Made by a program: the position numbers and the translations under genes
Notes under the pieces: model-generated
What the model was told of the DNA's origin: nothing
Databases searched by the model: none
The model's input: only the letters and a program-made list of their open reading frames with translations
Shown: positions 54,378 to 63,083 of the stretch, in pieces
How the letters are laid out: each line of letters begins with the position of its first letter
Position numbering within the stretch: position 1 is the first letter of the stretch
Assembly (NCBI RefSeq): GCF_023501975.1
Contig: NZ_JAMFLH010000010.1
Span: 115,450 to 179,449, forward strand
Direction: 5' to 3'
Origin: Altererythrobacter sp. KTW20L
Lineage (GTDB): Bacteria; Pseudomonadota; Alphaproteobacteria; Sphingomonadales; Sphingomonadaceae
DNA: 64,000 nucleotides

Positions 54378-54725
54378 ATGAGCGAGACCCTGTTCGGCAT
54401 CCACGGCGCGGCGCTGGAATTGCGCTCGCACCGGCTAGGCCTGATCACCGGCAACATCGCCAATGCGGCGACGCCCGGATACAAGGCGCGCGACATCGAC
54501 TTTTCCGCCGCGCTCACCGCGCGCACCGCAGGCAATGGCCGCGATACGGCGATCGAGAACGCCATGCGCTATCGCGTGCCGACCATGCCTTCGCTCGATG
54601 GCAACACGGTGGAACTGGCCAACGAGCAGATGGCCTTTGCCGAAAACGCCGTCGCCTATTCGGCCTCCCTCACATTCCTGACCGGCCGGGTGAACACCAT
54701 CACCCGCGCGATCAAGGGGGAATAG
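54378..54725 (+). CDS. flgB: Flagellar basal-body rod protein FlgB
   Basis: 115 residues. The N-terminal rod-protein signature is intact: HGAALELRSHRLGLITGNIANAATPGYKARDIDF, and the C-terminal helix YSASLTFLTGRVNTITRAIKG completes the rod fold. FlgB is a proximal rod subunit exported by the flagellar type III system. It heads the long rightward operon under the sigma-54 promoter at 54323. flgC starts 3 bases after its stop. Confidence 0.95.
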   Translation: MSETLFGIHGAALELRSHRLGLITGNIANAATPGYKARDIDFSAALTARTAGNGRDTAIENAMRYRVPTMPSLDGNTVELANEQMAFAENAVAYSASLTFLTGRVNTITRAIKGE

Positions 54726-54728
54726 GTC

Positions 54729-55139
54729 ATGTCTTCCGGTTCTCCCGCCAGCCTGTTCTCCATGGTCCAGCGCGGCATGTCCGCGCAGATGGTGCGGATG
54801 AACGCGGCGGCGAGCAATATCGCCAATGCGGGTTCCGTCGCCAGTACCGAGGAGGGCGCCTATCGCCCGATCCGCGCCGTGTTCGCCCAGGAACTCGACC
54901 AGGCGAGCGGCATGTCGTCCGTCCGCATCAGCGAAGTGCGCGCAGCCGATGTCGCCCCCACCCGCCGCCACGATCCCGGCCATCCGCTGGCCGACGCAAA
55001 CGGCGACGTGTGGGAAGCCCCCGTCGATGAGACTGCCGAGATGGTCGAGATGATGGAGAGCGCGCGCCAGTACCAGAACCTGGTCGAAGCCATGCAGACC
55101 GCCAAGCAGCTCATGCTCGAAACCATAAGGAGCAAGTGA
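54729..55139 (+). CDS. flgC: Flagellar basal-body rod protein FlgC
   Basis: 136 residues with the rod motif QMVRMNAAASNIANAGSVASTEEGAYRPIRAVF and the C-terminal FlgC helix ETAEMVEMMESARQYQNLVEAMQTAKQLMLETI. It is a proximal rod subunit next to FlgB. The stop overlaps the flgD ATG by one base (TGATG), and AAGGAG for flgD is inside the last flgC codons. Confidence 0.95.
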   Translation: MSSGSPASLFSMVQRGMSAQMVRMNAAASNIANAGSVASTEEGAYRPIRAVFAQELDQASGMSSVRISEVRAADVAPTRRHDPGHPLADANGDVWEAPVDETAEMVEMMESARQYQNLVEAMQTAKQLMLETIRSK

Positions 55140-55468
55140 TGACCACGATTTCCCCCGCCCTGGCGGCCAATCTCGATGCGCTCAACGCGCCGGGAAACAT
55201 CGTCAAATCGAACAAGACCGGCCTGGGCGCGATGGACCAGGGCGACTTCCTCAAGCTGATGGTCGCCCAGTTGCAGATGCAGGATCCGTTCGAGCCGGTC
55301 GATAACAAGGACATGCTGGCGCAGATGGCGCAGTTTTCCACCCTGGCCGGATCGGCCGAGGGCAATGCCACGCTGTCCACCATCTCCGCCAAGCTCGACG
55401 CGCTGATCGCGGCGCAAAAGGCTTCGAACGCCGCCAATGCCACTCCCGCTTCCACTCCCGCTGCCTGA
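55139..55468 (+). CDS. flgD: Flagellar hook-capping protein FlgD, short form
   Basis: 109 residues from ATG 55139 (GTG 55136 also possible). Only the conserved N-terminal FlgD domain is present: GDFLKLMVAQLQMQDPFEPVDNKDMLAQMAQFSTLAGS. Full-length FlgD is about 220 residues, with C-terminal Tudor-like and FnIII-like domains that form the cap; these are missing here. The next gene starts normally 13 bases later, so this is not an obvious frameshift. The protein could still guide hook assembly, or the cap domains may be dispensable in this lineage. Confidence 0.88.
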   Translation: MTTISPALAANLDALNAPGNIVKSNKTGLGAMDQGDFLKLMVAQLQMQDPFEPVDNKDMLAQMAQFSTLAGSAEGNATLSTISAKLDALIAAQKASNAANATPASTPAA

Positions 55469-55481
55469 GGAGCCTCCTGAC

Positions 55482-56300
55482 ATGACCTCTTTCTACACCT
55501 CGCTGAACGGCCTGAAGAATTCGCAGACCGACCTCAGCACCATCGCCCACAACATCGCCAATGCCGAAACCACCGGCTTCAAGAAGAGCAGTGTGGAATT
55601 CGCCGATATCGTCGCCAACGGTTCCGCCGCCAATCCGCGCATGACGCAGGGGCTGGGCGCCACGGTGGCGGGCATCAACCAGAACTTCGGCCTCGGCGCG
55701 ATCGAGCAGACCGGGCGCAGTCTTGACCTGGCGATCGATGGCGACGGCTTTTTCGCCACCCGCAATACCGAGAGCAACCAGATCCTGTTCACGCGTAACG
55801 GCAGCTTCTCGATCAATGCGGCGGGCGGCGTGACGGACTTTGCCGGCAAGAGCCTGCAGATGTTCGATGTCGATGCCGCCGGTGCAGTGGTCAATCCGGG
55901 CACGACGGTGGACGCGGTCATACCCACGACCAATGGCGCAGGATCGGACCTTGCCAGCATCACCATCGAGAAGAACGGCCTGATCAATGCCGCCTATGCC
56001 GATGGCTCTACCGAACCGGTCGGCCGCCTGGCGCTGGCGACCTTCGTTGCCCCCACGGGCCTGCGTCCGGTCGGATCGACCAACTGGGAGGCCACCGGCT
56101 TCTCCGGTGGCGCGGCCTACGAACTGCCGGGCACCGGGCGCAACGGGCAGCTGCTGTCGGGCGCACTGGAAAAGTCGAACGTCGATCTGGCCGAGGAAAT
56201 GGTCGGCCTCATCACTGCCCAGCGCAATTTCCAGGCCAATGCCAAGGCAATCGATACGGCCACCCAGTTCTCGCAGACCATCATCAACCTGCGCAGCTAA
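55482..56300 (+). CDS. flgE: Flagellar hook protein FlgE (short form)
   Basis: 272 residues from ATG 55482 (TGAGGAGCC upstream). It has the flagellar N-terminal signature TSLNGLKNSQTDLSTIAHNIANAETTGFKKSSVEF, the basal-body core RSLDLAIDGDGFFATRN, and the C-terminal SNVDLAEEMVGLITAQRNFQANAKAIDTATQFSQTI. Gene order after flgD supports FlgE. It is much shorter than the roughly 400-residue E. coli protein because the outer D2 domain is reduced, giving a hook subunit near FlgG in size. Confidence 0.85.
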   Translation: MTSFYTSLNGLKNSQTDLSTIAHNIANAETTGFKKSSVEFADIVANGSAANPRMTQGLGATVAGINQNFGLGAIEQTGRSLDLAIDGDGFFATRNTESNQILFTRNGSFSINAAGGVTDFAGKSLQMFDVDAAGAVVNPGTTVDAVIPTTNGAGSDLASITIEKNGLINAAYADGSTEPVGRLALATFVAPTGLRPVGSTNWEATGFSGGAAYELPGTGRNGQLLSGALEKSNVDLAEEMVGLITAQRNFQANAKAIDTATQFSQTIINLRS

Positions 56301-56320
56301 GCTAGCCGGAGGACGCCGCC

Positions 56321-57061
56321 ATGGACCGCATGATCTACACCGCGCTGACCGGCATGGACGCGGCGATGAACCGCCAGCGGGCCGTGGCCAGCAACCTGGC
56401 CAATGCCAGCACGCCGGGCTTCCGCGCCGAAACCTTTTCGACCGGCAACTTTCATGTGTCCGGCGAAAGCCTCAACGTGCGCGGTCTGGCGCAGGGGGCC
56501 GTGCGCGGGGCGGACATGACGGCGGCCGCCACGACCCACACCGGCCGCCCGCTCGACATTGCCCTGTCCGGCAATGCGCTGATGGCGGTGCAGGCGGCAG
56601 ACGGCAGCGAAGCCTATACCCGGCGCGGCGACCTGACGGTCGACGTGACGGGGCGGCTGGTCAACGGGGATGGCCTTGCCGTGATGGGCGAGGCGGGGCC
56701 GCTGGCCCTGCCGCCCGGCTGGCAGGTCACCATCGGGACCGATGGCAGTGTGTTTGCCGCCGATCCCGCCGCGCCCGATGTTCCCGCCGAACTGGCCGGG
56801 CGCATCAAGCTCGCCAATCCGGCGGGCAGTGCGCTGGTCAAGGATCTCGACAACCAGTTGCGCGTGCCGGACGGCGGGATCCTGCCGATGGACGTGACCG
56901 CCACTCTCGTCACCGGCGCCCTCGAACAAAGCAACGTCGATACTGCCGGGACACTGGTGGCGATGATCGACGCCCAGCGCGGCTTTGAACGCCGCACCAA
57001 GCTTATTTCCACCGCCGAACAGCTCGACCAGGCCTCTGCCCGCCTGATGTCGCTGAGCTAA
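56321..57061 (+). CDS. flgF: Flagellar basal-body rod protein FlgF
   Basis: 246 residues, starting MDRMIYTALTGMDAAMNRQRAVASNLANASTPGFRAETF, the FlgF/G family opening, with the core RPLDIALSGNALMAVQAADGSEAYTRRGDL and the C-terminal LEQSNVDTAGTLVAMIDAQRGFERRTKLISTAEQLDQ. FlgF connects the proximal and distal rod. Order in the operon and length agree with FlgF rather than FlgG. Confidence 0.93.
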   Translation: MDRMIYTALTGMDAAMNRQRAVASNLANASTPGFRAETFSTGNFHVSGESLNVRGLAQGAVRGADMTAAATTHTGRPLDIALSGNALMAVQAADGSEAYTRRGDLTVDVTGRLVNGDGLAVMGEAGPLALPPGWQVTIGTDGSVFAADPAAPDVPAELAGRIKLANPAGSALVKDLDNQLRVPDGGILPMDVTATLVTGALEQSNVDTAGTLVAMIDAQRGFERRTKLISTAEQLDQASARLMSLS

Positions 57062-57079
57062 GGGAAAGGACCAAGAACC

Positions 57080-57868
57080 ATGCCTTCTGCCGCCCTCCAG
57101 GTCGCCCGTACGGGCCTCGAAGCGCAGGATACCCGCATGCGGGTGATCGCGCACAACCTCGCCAATATCGGCACCACCGGCTTCAAGCGCGACCGCGCCG
57201 ATTTCCAGACCCTGGCCTATGACGATGCCCGCGTGGCCGGGCAGCGCAGCGGCGGCGATACCGCCTATGCCATCGGCCTTAACCTCGGCACCGGCGTGGC
57301 GGTGCAGGGGACGACCCGCATTGGCACGCAAGGCGCGCTCTCCACCACCGGCAACAACCTCGACATGGCGCTCGATGGCGACGGCTTCTTCCAGGTCGAA
57401 ATGCCCGGCGGGCAGACCGCCTATACCCGCGCGGGCAATTTCAGCCTGTCGGCCGAAGGCACGCTGGTCACGGCACAAGGCTATGCCCTGCAGCCCGCGA
57501 TCCAGGTTCCCGCTGGCGCGCAGAGCATTGCCGTGGGGCCGGATGGCACGGTGACCGCGATTGTTGATGGCGATGCGGCCCCTGCCGAACTGGGGCAGAT
57601 CACCGTGGCCAGCTTCATCAATCCTGCAGGCCTGCAGGCCAGCGGCGACAACCTGCTGCTGGAAACCGCCGCCAGCGGTGCCGCCGACGTGGGCGCTCCC
57701 GGCGAGAACGGGCGCGGCCAGATCCGCCAGGGAATGCTGGAGGCCTCCAACGTCAACGTGGTGGAGGAGCTGGTGGACATGATCAGCGCCCAGCGTGCCT
57801 ACGAGATCAATTCCAAGATGATCAGCGCCGTGGACGAGATGCTCCGCAACGCCAACCAGACCCTGTGA
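57080..57868 (+). CDS. flgG: Flagellar distal rod protein FlgG
   Basis: 262 residues, the standard FlgG length. Signature segments: LQVARTGLEAQDTRMRVIAHNLANIGTTGFKRDRADFQTL, NNLDMALDGDGFFQVEMPGGQTAYTRAGNF and EASNVNVVEELVDMISAQRAYEINSKMISAVDEMLRNANQ. FlgG makes the distal rod that passes the P and L rings encoded just downstream. AAAGGA precedes the ATG. Confidence 0.96.
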   Translation: MPSAALQVARTGLEAQDTRMRVIAHNLANIGTTGFKRDRADFQTLAYDDARVAGQRSGGDTAYAIGLNLGTGVAVQGTTRIGTQGALSTTGNNLDMALDGDGFFQVEMPGGQTAYTRAGNFSLSAEGTLVTAQGYALQPAIQVPAGAQSIAVGPDGTVTAIVDGDAAPAELGQITVASFINPAGLQASGDNLLLETAASGAADVGAPGENGRGQIRQGMLEASNVNVVEELVDMISAQRAYEINSKMISAVDEMLRNANQTL

Positions 57869-57876
57869 GGCCGACA

Positions 57877-58542
57877 ATGACCCGCAAACTTGCCGTAATT
57901 CTCGCCTGCCTCGCCACTGCCGCCTGCGGCATGGAGGGCGGCCGCCCGCAAGTGGGCTTCGGCCCCGCATTGCCGCCCGCCGAAACGCCGGGTTTCTCCA
58001 CCCAGGCGAATGGCGCAATCTTCCAGCCTGCCACCGGCTATGCCGCGCTGCACGAAGGCACCCGCGCGCGCCGCGTGGGCGATCTTGTCACTGTGATGCT
58101 GGTGGAGAGCATGGGCACATCCAAAAGCACCAGCGCCCGCACCAACCGCGCGGGCAGCGCCGGGATCGAGCCGCCCAGCGCGGGCCTGCTGTCATTCCTC
58201 AATCCCGATGCCCTTAATGCCGGCGCCGAAGCGACGTTCAATGGTCAGGGCAATGCATCGCAGCGCAGCACTCTGAACGGCGCCATCGCGGTCACCATCG
58301 CGGAAGTGCGGTCCAATGGCACGGCGCTGGTGGTTGGAGAACGGCAGATGGAACTGAGCCAGGGCAGCGAATGGGTGCAGTTTGCCGGTATCCTGCGGCT
58401 GGCCGATATCAGCGCGGAAAACCGCATTCTCTCCAGCCAGATTGCCGATGCGCAGATCATCTATGGCGGCAATGGCGCGATCCAGCAGGCGAGCCGCCCT
58501 GGCTGGCTGAGCCGGTTCTTCAACATGGTGAGCCCGTTCTGA
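57877..58542 (+). CDS. flgH: Flagellar L-ring lipoprotein FlgH
   Basis: 221 residues from ATG 57877 (GAGG 6 bases upstream); GTG 57865 is an alternative. A lipoprotein signal MTRKLAVILACLATAAC ends in a lipobox cysteine. The L-ring core includes GDLVTVMLVESMGTSKSTSARTNR, NGQGNASQRSTLNGAIAVTIAEVRSNGTALVVGERQMEL and ENRILSSQIADAQIIYGGNG. FlgH forms the outer-membrane ring around the rod. One-base overlap with flgI. Confidence 0.96.
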   Translation: MTRKLAVILACLATAACGMEGGRPQVGFGPALPPAETPGFSTQANGAIFQPATGYAALHEGTRARRVGDLVTVMLVESMGTSKSTSARTNRAGSAGIEPPSAGLLSFLNPDALNAGAEATFNGQGNASQRSTLNGAIAVTIAEVRSNGTALVVGERQMELSQGSEWVQFAGILRLADISAENRILSSQIADAQIIYGGNGAIQQASRPGWLSRFFNMVSPF

Positions 58543-59645
58543 TGCGCCGCCTGCTCCTTTCCCTCGCCTTTGCGCTGATCGCCGCCTTTATCGTGGCACC
58601 GCCCGCCCATGCCGAACGCGTGCGCGACCTCGGCGCCTTCGATGGCGTGCGCCCCAACCAGTTGACCGGCTATGGCGTGGTCGTGGGCCTGGATGGCACG
58701 GGTGACGACAATTTCGAATACCTGACCCAGGCCATGCGCGGCGTGTCCGGGCGGCTGGGGCTGACCTTGCCGCCGGGCGTTTCCCCGGGGCTGAAGAATG
58801 CAGCGGCAGTGATCATCACCGCCGAACTGCCCGCCTTTGCCAAGCCCGGCCAGACGATCGACGTGACCGTTTCCACCATCGGCCGCGCGCGCAGTCTGCG
58901 CGGCGGATCGCTGGTGATGACGCCGCTCTATGGTGCCGATGGCGAAGTTTACGGCATGGCCCAGGGCAACCTGGCGGTCGGCGGCCTTGGTGTATCGGGC
59001 CGCGATGGCAGCCAGGTCACGGTCAACGTGCCCACCGTGGGCCGCATTGCCGATGGCGCTACAGTGGAGCGCGAAGTCGCTACCGGCTTCGATACGCTGG
59101 GCGAGCTGCGCTTCCACCTGCACAATGCCGATTTCCAGACTGCGGCGCGGATGCGCGATGCCATCAACCGCCGCTTTGCCGGGGCCGCCCGCGTAATCGA
59201 CGCCGTGACCCTGTCCATCGTCATGCCGTTCGGCGGCGATGCGCGCGGGCAGATGATTTCGGAGATCGAGATGCTGGACGTGACTCCGGGCGAAACGGCT
59301 GCGCGGGTGATCGTCAACAGCCGCACCGGCACCGTGGTGATCAATTCGGCCGTGCGCCTCTCGCCCGCCGCCATCAGCCACGGACGACTGGTGGTGCGGA
59401 TCGCCGAAGAACCCCGCATCGTCCAGCCCGCGCCCTTTTCCGATGGCGTAACCGCGCTGGAACAGGCGAGCGAAATCACCCTGGAGGAACGCGAAGACCG
59501 CGTTGCCCTGATGCCGGGCGGGGCCAACCTGTCCGAGATCGTCGATGCCCTGAATATGCTGGGCGTGGGTGCTGGCGATCTGGTGGTGATCCTCGAAGCC
59601 TTGAAGCAGGCCGGCGCCCTGCAAGCCGAAATGGTAGTACTGTGA
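58542..59645 (+). CDS. flgI: Flagellar P-ring protein FlgI
   Basis: 367 residues with a signal peptide ([21 protein letters not shown]). The family core is [31 protein letters not shown], then [33 protein letters not shown]-type sequence and a C-terminal [35 protein letters not shown]. FlgI assembles the peptidoglycan-layer ring with help from FlgA, encoded on the other side of the divergent promoter. The stop overlaps the flgJ GTG. Confidence 0.97.
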   Translation: [367 protein letters not shown]

Positions 59646-59953
59646 GCGGGATTACCCTTCCGCCCGCAGTCTCCGGTCCCCGGCCTGCGCTGCCTGGTGC
59701 GGCTACGTCTCCCTCAGACGGGCTGCGCGAGGCAGCGCAGGCATTCGAGGCCATCTTCGTGCGCCAGCTCCTTTCCAGCGCCCGCGCGGCCGATTTCGGC
59801 GGCGAGGAAGCCTTGCTGGGGGGTCCGGGGCTCGAACAGTTCGAAGCGATGCGCGATGAACACTTTGCCGATGTGGCCGCGCAGCGCGGCACTTTCGGCC
59901 TGGCCGATGCCATCGAACGCCAGCTTTCCGCGCAGATCGCAGGAGGGCGTTAA
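59642..59953 (+). CDS. flgJ: Rod-binding protein FlgJ, N-terminal domain only
   Basis: 103 residues from GTG 59642. The rod-binding domain is present: LREAAQAFEAIFVRQLLSSARAADFGG through FEAMRDEHFADVAAQRGTFGLADAIERQLS. The C-terminal muramidase domain of enterobacterial FlgJ is absent, as in many alphaproteobacteria. The separate lytic transglycosylase at 50759-51661 is the natural partner. It probably acts as a rod scaffold or cap in the periplasm. Confidence 0.92.
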   Translation: MSGITLPPAVSGPRPALPGAATSPSDGLREAAQAFEAIFVRQLLSSARAADFGGEEALLGGPGLEQFEAMRDEHFADVAAQRGTFGLADAIERQLSAQIAGGR

Positions 59954-59956
59954 GCC

Positions 59957-61288
59957 ATGAGCGGCAACCTCCTCCTGATCGGCAAGAGCGGGGCCATGGC
60001 GGCCCGCGCTGCGTTGGACCTGACCGCGCAGAACGTGGCCAATGCCGCCAATCCGAACTATGCCCGCCGCACGCTGTCGATGGCCGAAGTGGCGGCCAAG
60101 GGCGGCATTGCGATGGAGCCGGGCGCGACCCTGAGCGGTGTGCGCCCCGATCAGGTTCTGCGCACCAATTCGCTGTTTCTCCAGACCGAGGCACGCCGCA
60201 CCGCCAGCGATGTCTCCCGCGCCGATGCCGAATTGCAGGGCTTGCGGAATGCCGAAGCGGCAGTCGAGCAGGCGGGGATCTATCCGGCCCTCGTCGATTT
60301 CGAAGCGAGCCTGGCGCGGCTGGCTTCCGATCCGCTGGAAGGTTCGCTGCGTGCTGCCGTGGTGGAGGATGCCCGGCGGCTGGCGCAGACCTTCCAGATC
60401 GCCACCAACGGCCTCGATGTGGCCGAAGCCGACATTGCCTTTACCGCCGATGCCGATGTGGAGCGGGTTAACCTGTTGGGCGGCGAACTGGCGCGGACCA
60501 ATGCCGCCATCGCCCGCGCCCGTCCCGGTTCGACCAACATGGCCGTGCTGCATGACCAGCGCGACAGCCTGCTGCGCGACATGAGCGCGGTGGCCGGGGT
60601 GACGACAAGTTTCGATGTGCTGGGCCGCGCCACCGTTACACTGGGCAGCGAGACTCTTGTCAGCGGGGTCGATGCCTTCGCCCTGTCCAAGAGCAGCAAT
60701 GCCGATGGCAGCTTCGCCTTTGCGGTGGGCGGCAATGCGGTGACCTTGACTTCGGGTCGCCTGCTGGGCGGCTCGCAGGCGATGCGTTCCATCGGCGAAC
60801 TGAGGACCGAGCTGGATGACCTGGCGAACCTGCTGATTACCCGCAGCAATGCGGCGCAAGCCACTGGAATCGCGCCCGATGGCTCGCCCGGACAGCCTTT
60901 CTTCAGCGGCACCGGTGCGGTCGATGTGGCGCTGGCCCTCACCAGTGGCAGCCAGATCGCCACGGCTCCTGCCGGGGCGGGGGCGGGCAGCCGCGAGACC
61001 GGCAACCTCCAGGCCCTGCGCGACAGCCTGGCCAATGGCGGCCCTGCCAGTGCGGCCGACGCCATGCTGTTCAAGCTGTCGAGCGCCATCGGCGCGCGCA
61101 CCGTCACGCGCGATGCCTTGCGCACCATTGCCGACACCGCCGGGGTAGCCCTGGCGGCCGAGACCGGCGTCGATCTCGACCAGGAGGCAGCCAACCTTAT
61201 CAAGTACCAGCAGATGTTCCAGGCATCGGGCCGGGTGATGCAGGCCGCCACCGACATCTTCGACACCCTGCTGGGGATCGGCCGATGA
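59957..61288 (+). CDS. flgK: Flagellar hook-associated protein 1 FlgK
   Basis: 443 residues. The N-terminal signature is GKSGAMAARAALDLTAQNVANAANPNYARRTLSM, followed by a long helical region (SRADAELQGLRNAEAAVEQAGIYPALVDFEASLARLASDP) and the C-terminal DQEAANLIKYQQMFQASGRVMQAATDIFDTLLGI. FlgK forms the first hook-filament junction zone and is carried by FlgN. It is on the short side for the family, matching the compact hook proteins of this cluster. It overlaps flgL by ATGA. Confidence 0.94.
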   Translation: MSGNLLLIGKSGAMAARAALDLTAQNVANAANPNYARRTLSMAEVAAKGGIAMEPGATLSGVRPDQVLRTNSLFLQTEARRTASDVSRADAELQGLRNAEAAVEQAGIYPALVDFEASLARLASDPLEGSLRAAVVEDARRLAQTFQIATNGLDVAEADIAFTADADVERVNLLGGELARTNAAIARARPGSTNMAVLHDQRDSLLRDMSAVAGVTTSFDVLGRATVTLGSETLVSGVDAFALSKSSNADGSFAFAVGGNAVTLTSGRLLGGSQAMRSIGELRTELDDLANLLITRSNAAQATGIAPDGSPGQPFFSGTGAVDVALALTSGSQIATAPAGAGAGSRETGNLQALRDSLANGGPASAADAMLFKLSSAIGARTVTRDALRTIADTAGVALAAETGVDLDQEAANLIKYQQMFQASGRVMQAATDIFDTLLGIGR

Positions 61289-62202
61289 TCGCTGTGACCA
61301 ATTCGACCCAGGCGTTCTACCGCCGCTCGACCCTCGACATGAGCGGGCTGCGGGCGACGGCCGAGAACCTACAGAACCAGCTTGCCACCGGCGAGCGGCT
61401 GACCCGTTCGTCCGACGATCCGGTGGCTGCCTCGCGCCTGCGGATGCTGGCGCGGGCCGACCGGCTGGGCGCAATCGACGCGGGCAATGCCAAGCGCGCC
61501 AGCGAAGACCTGCAACTGGCCGCCAGCGCGCTGGAATCGATCGGCGCCGACATCATCCGCGCCCGCGAACTGGCGCTGTGGGCGGCAAGCGACACGGTGG
61601 GCGCGAGCGAGCGCAATGCCATCGGCGCGGAACTCGACCAGTTGCGCCAGCGATTGATGGCCACGGCCAACGCGATGGACACCAGCGGCAATGCCCTGTT
61701 CGGCGGCGAGGCCAGCGGGCGCGCCTATGCCGAGGGCGCTGGCGGGGTGGTTAGCTATATCGGCAGCCCTTCCAGCGGCGTGATCGACCTTGGGCAGGGG
61801 CAGTCCATCAGCCGCGGGCTGACCGGCCCGGAAGTGCTGAACTTCACCACCGGCGGCGTGCCGACCGACCTGTTCGCCCATGTTGCTGCCCTTTCGCTGG
61901 CCTTGCAGGGCGGCGCGGGCGATCCGGCTACGGCGGCGCGGGATGCGCTGGCGGGCTTTGACGATGCGCTCGACAGCCTGACCCGCGCCCAGACAGTGGT
62001 CGGCAGCCGGGTGGCGTGGATCGACGTGATCCAGGACCGCCAGGTGGACCAGGCCCTGTCGCGCGCCAACCAGACAGCAGACACAGGCGGTGTCGAATTC
62101 GCCGCCACCGTGGCCGAGCTGCAGCAGATCCTGACCGTGCTCGAAGCGAGCCAGGCCGGGTTCTCGCGGCTGGCCGGCCTGTCCTTGTTCGACAACATCT
62201 GA
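61285..62202 (+). CDS. flgL: Flagellar hook-associated protein 3 FlgL
   Basis: 305 residues of the flagellin-like family: N-terminal TQAFYRRSTLDMSGLRATAENLQNQLATGERLTRSSDDPVAASRLRMLARADRL and C-terminal NQTADTGGVEFAATVAELQQILTVLEASQAGFSRLAGLSLFDNI. FlgL is the second junction protein between hook and filament. The flagellin gene itself is not in the window. Confidence 0.93.
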   Translation: MIAVTNSTQAFYRRSTLDMSGLRATAENLQNQLATGERLTRSSDDPVAASRLRMLARADRLGAIDAGNAKRASEDLQLAASALESIGADIIRARELALWAASDTVGASERNAIGAELDQLRQRLMATANAMDTSGNALFGGEASGRAYAEGAGGVVSYIGSPSSGVIDLGQGQSISRGLTGPEVLNFTTGGVPTDLFAHVAALSLALQGGAGDPATAARDALAGFDDALDSLTRAQTVVGSRVAWIDVIQDRQVDQALSRANQTADTGGVEFAATVAELQQILTVLEASQAGFSRLAGLSLFDNI

Positions 62203-62218
62203 CCATCGGGGAAACGCA

Positions 62219-63082
62219 ATGTTCGCAGCCATAGGGATCGTCGTCCTGCTCATCATGGTGTTCGGTGGCTTTGTCATTGCCGGCGGCTCGCTCGGGCCGG
62301 TGCTCGCCGCCACGCCCATCGAAATGATGATCATTGGCGGCGCGGCGATCGGCGCCACGATCATCGGCAATTCCATGCACGAGCTAAAACTGCTCGGCGG
62401 CGGGCTGAAGCGGGTGTTCAAGGGCCCGAAATATTCCGACCAGGACCATATCGACACCATCGCCCTGTGCAGCCGCCTGATGAAAATGCTCAAGACCGAG
62501 GGCCCGGTGGCACTGGAATCGCATGTCACCGATCCGGCCAATTCCGCCATCTTCGCCGAATATCCCGGCATCCTCGCCGATCCGGCGCTGACCGCGCTCA
62601 TCTGCGATACGCTGACGCTGATCGTCGTCTCGTCCGGCAGTCTCGACACCCATGCGGTGGAGGACGTGATGGACAATTCTATCAAGGCCCTGCTGCACGA
62701 GATGGACGAGCCTCAGCACGCGCTGCAGACGCTGGCCGATGCGCTGCCCGCGCTGGGCATCGTGGCCGCGGTGCTGGGCGTGATCAAGACCATGGGATCG
62801 ATCGACCAGCCGCCCGAAGTGCTGGGCAAGATGATCGGCGCGGCGCTGGTCGGCACCTTCCTCGGCGTGCTGCTGGCCTATGGCATCGTCGGCCCGATGG
62901 CCGGGCGGCTGAAGCAGGTAAACGCGCATGACGGCCAGATCTTTCAGTCGGTCAAGCAAGTCATCATCGCCTCGCTCCACGGCTATCCGCAGCCGCTGGT
63001 GGTGGAAAGCGCGCGGTCGGGCCTCAGCCCGGCGCACCGACCGGCCCTGACCGACCTGCTCGACACGCTGCGGGGCAAGTAG
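62219..63082 (+). CDS. motA: Flagellar stator protein MotA
   Basis: 287 residues with four membrane helices: MFAAIGIVVLLIMVFGGFVIAG, MMIIGGAAIGATIIGNSM, and the C-terminal pair ALPALGIVAAVLGVIKTMG and MIGAALVGTFLGVLLAYGIVGPMAGRL. The conserved prolines that gate torque (in LPALG and VGPMA) are present. The cytoplasmic loop (SRLMKMLKTEGPVALESHV) carries charged residues for rotor contact. With MotB it forms the proton-driven stator. This is the full-length copy, distinct from the short MotA-like protein at 53475. Confidence 0.95.
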   Translation: MFAAIGIVVLLIMVFGGFVIAGGSLGPVLAATPIEMMIIGGAAIGATIIGNSMHELKLLGGGLKRVFKGPKYSDQDHIDTIALCSRLMKMLKTEGPVALESHVTDPANSAIFAEYPGILADPALTALICDTLTLIVVSSGSLDTHAVEDVMDNSIKALLHEMDEPQHALQTLADALPALGIVAAVLGVIKTMGSIDQPPEVLGKMIGAALVGTFLGVLLAYGIVGPMAGRLKQVNAHDGQIFQSVKQVIIASLHGYPQPLVVESARSGLSPAHRPALTDLLDTLRGK

Positions 63083-63083
63083 G

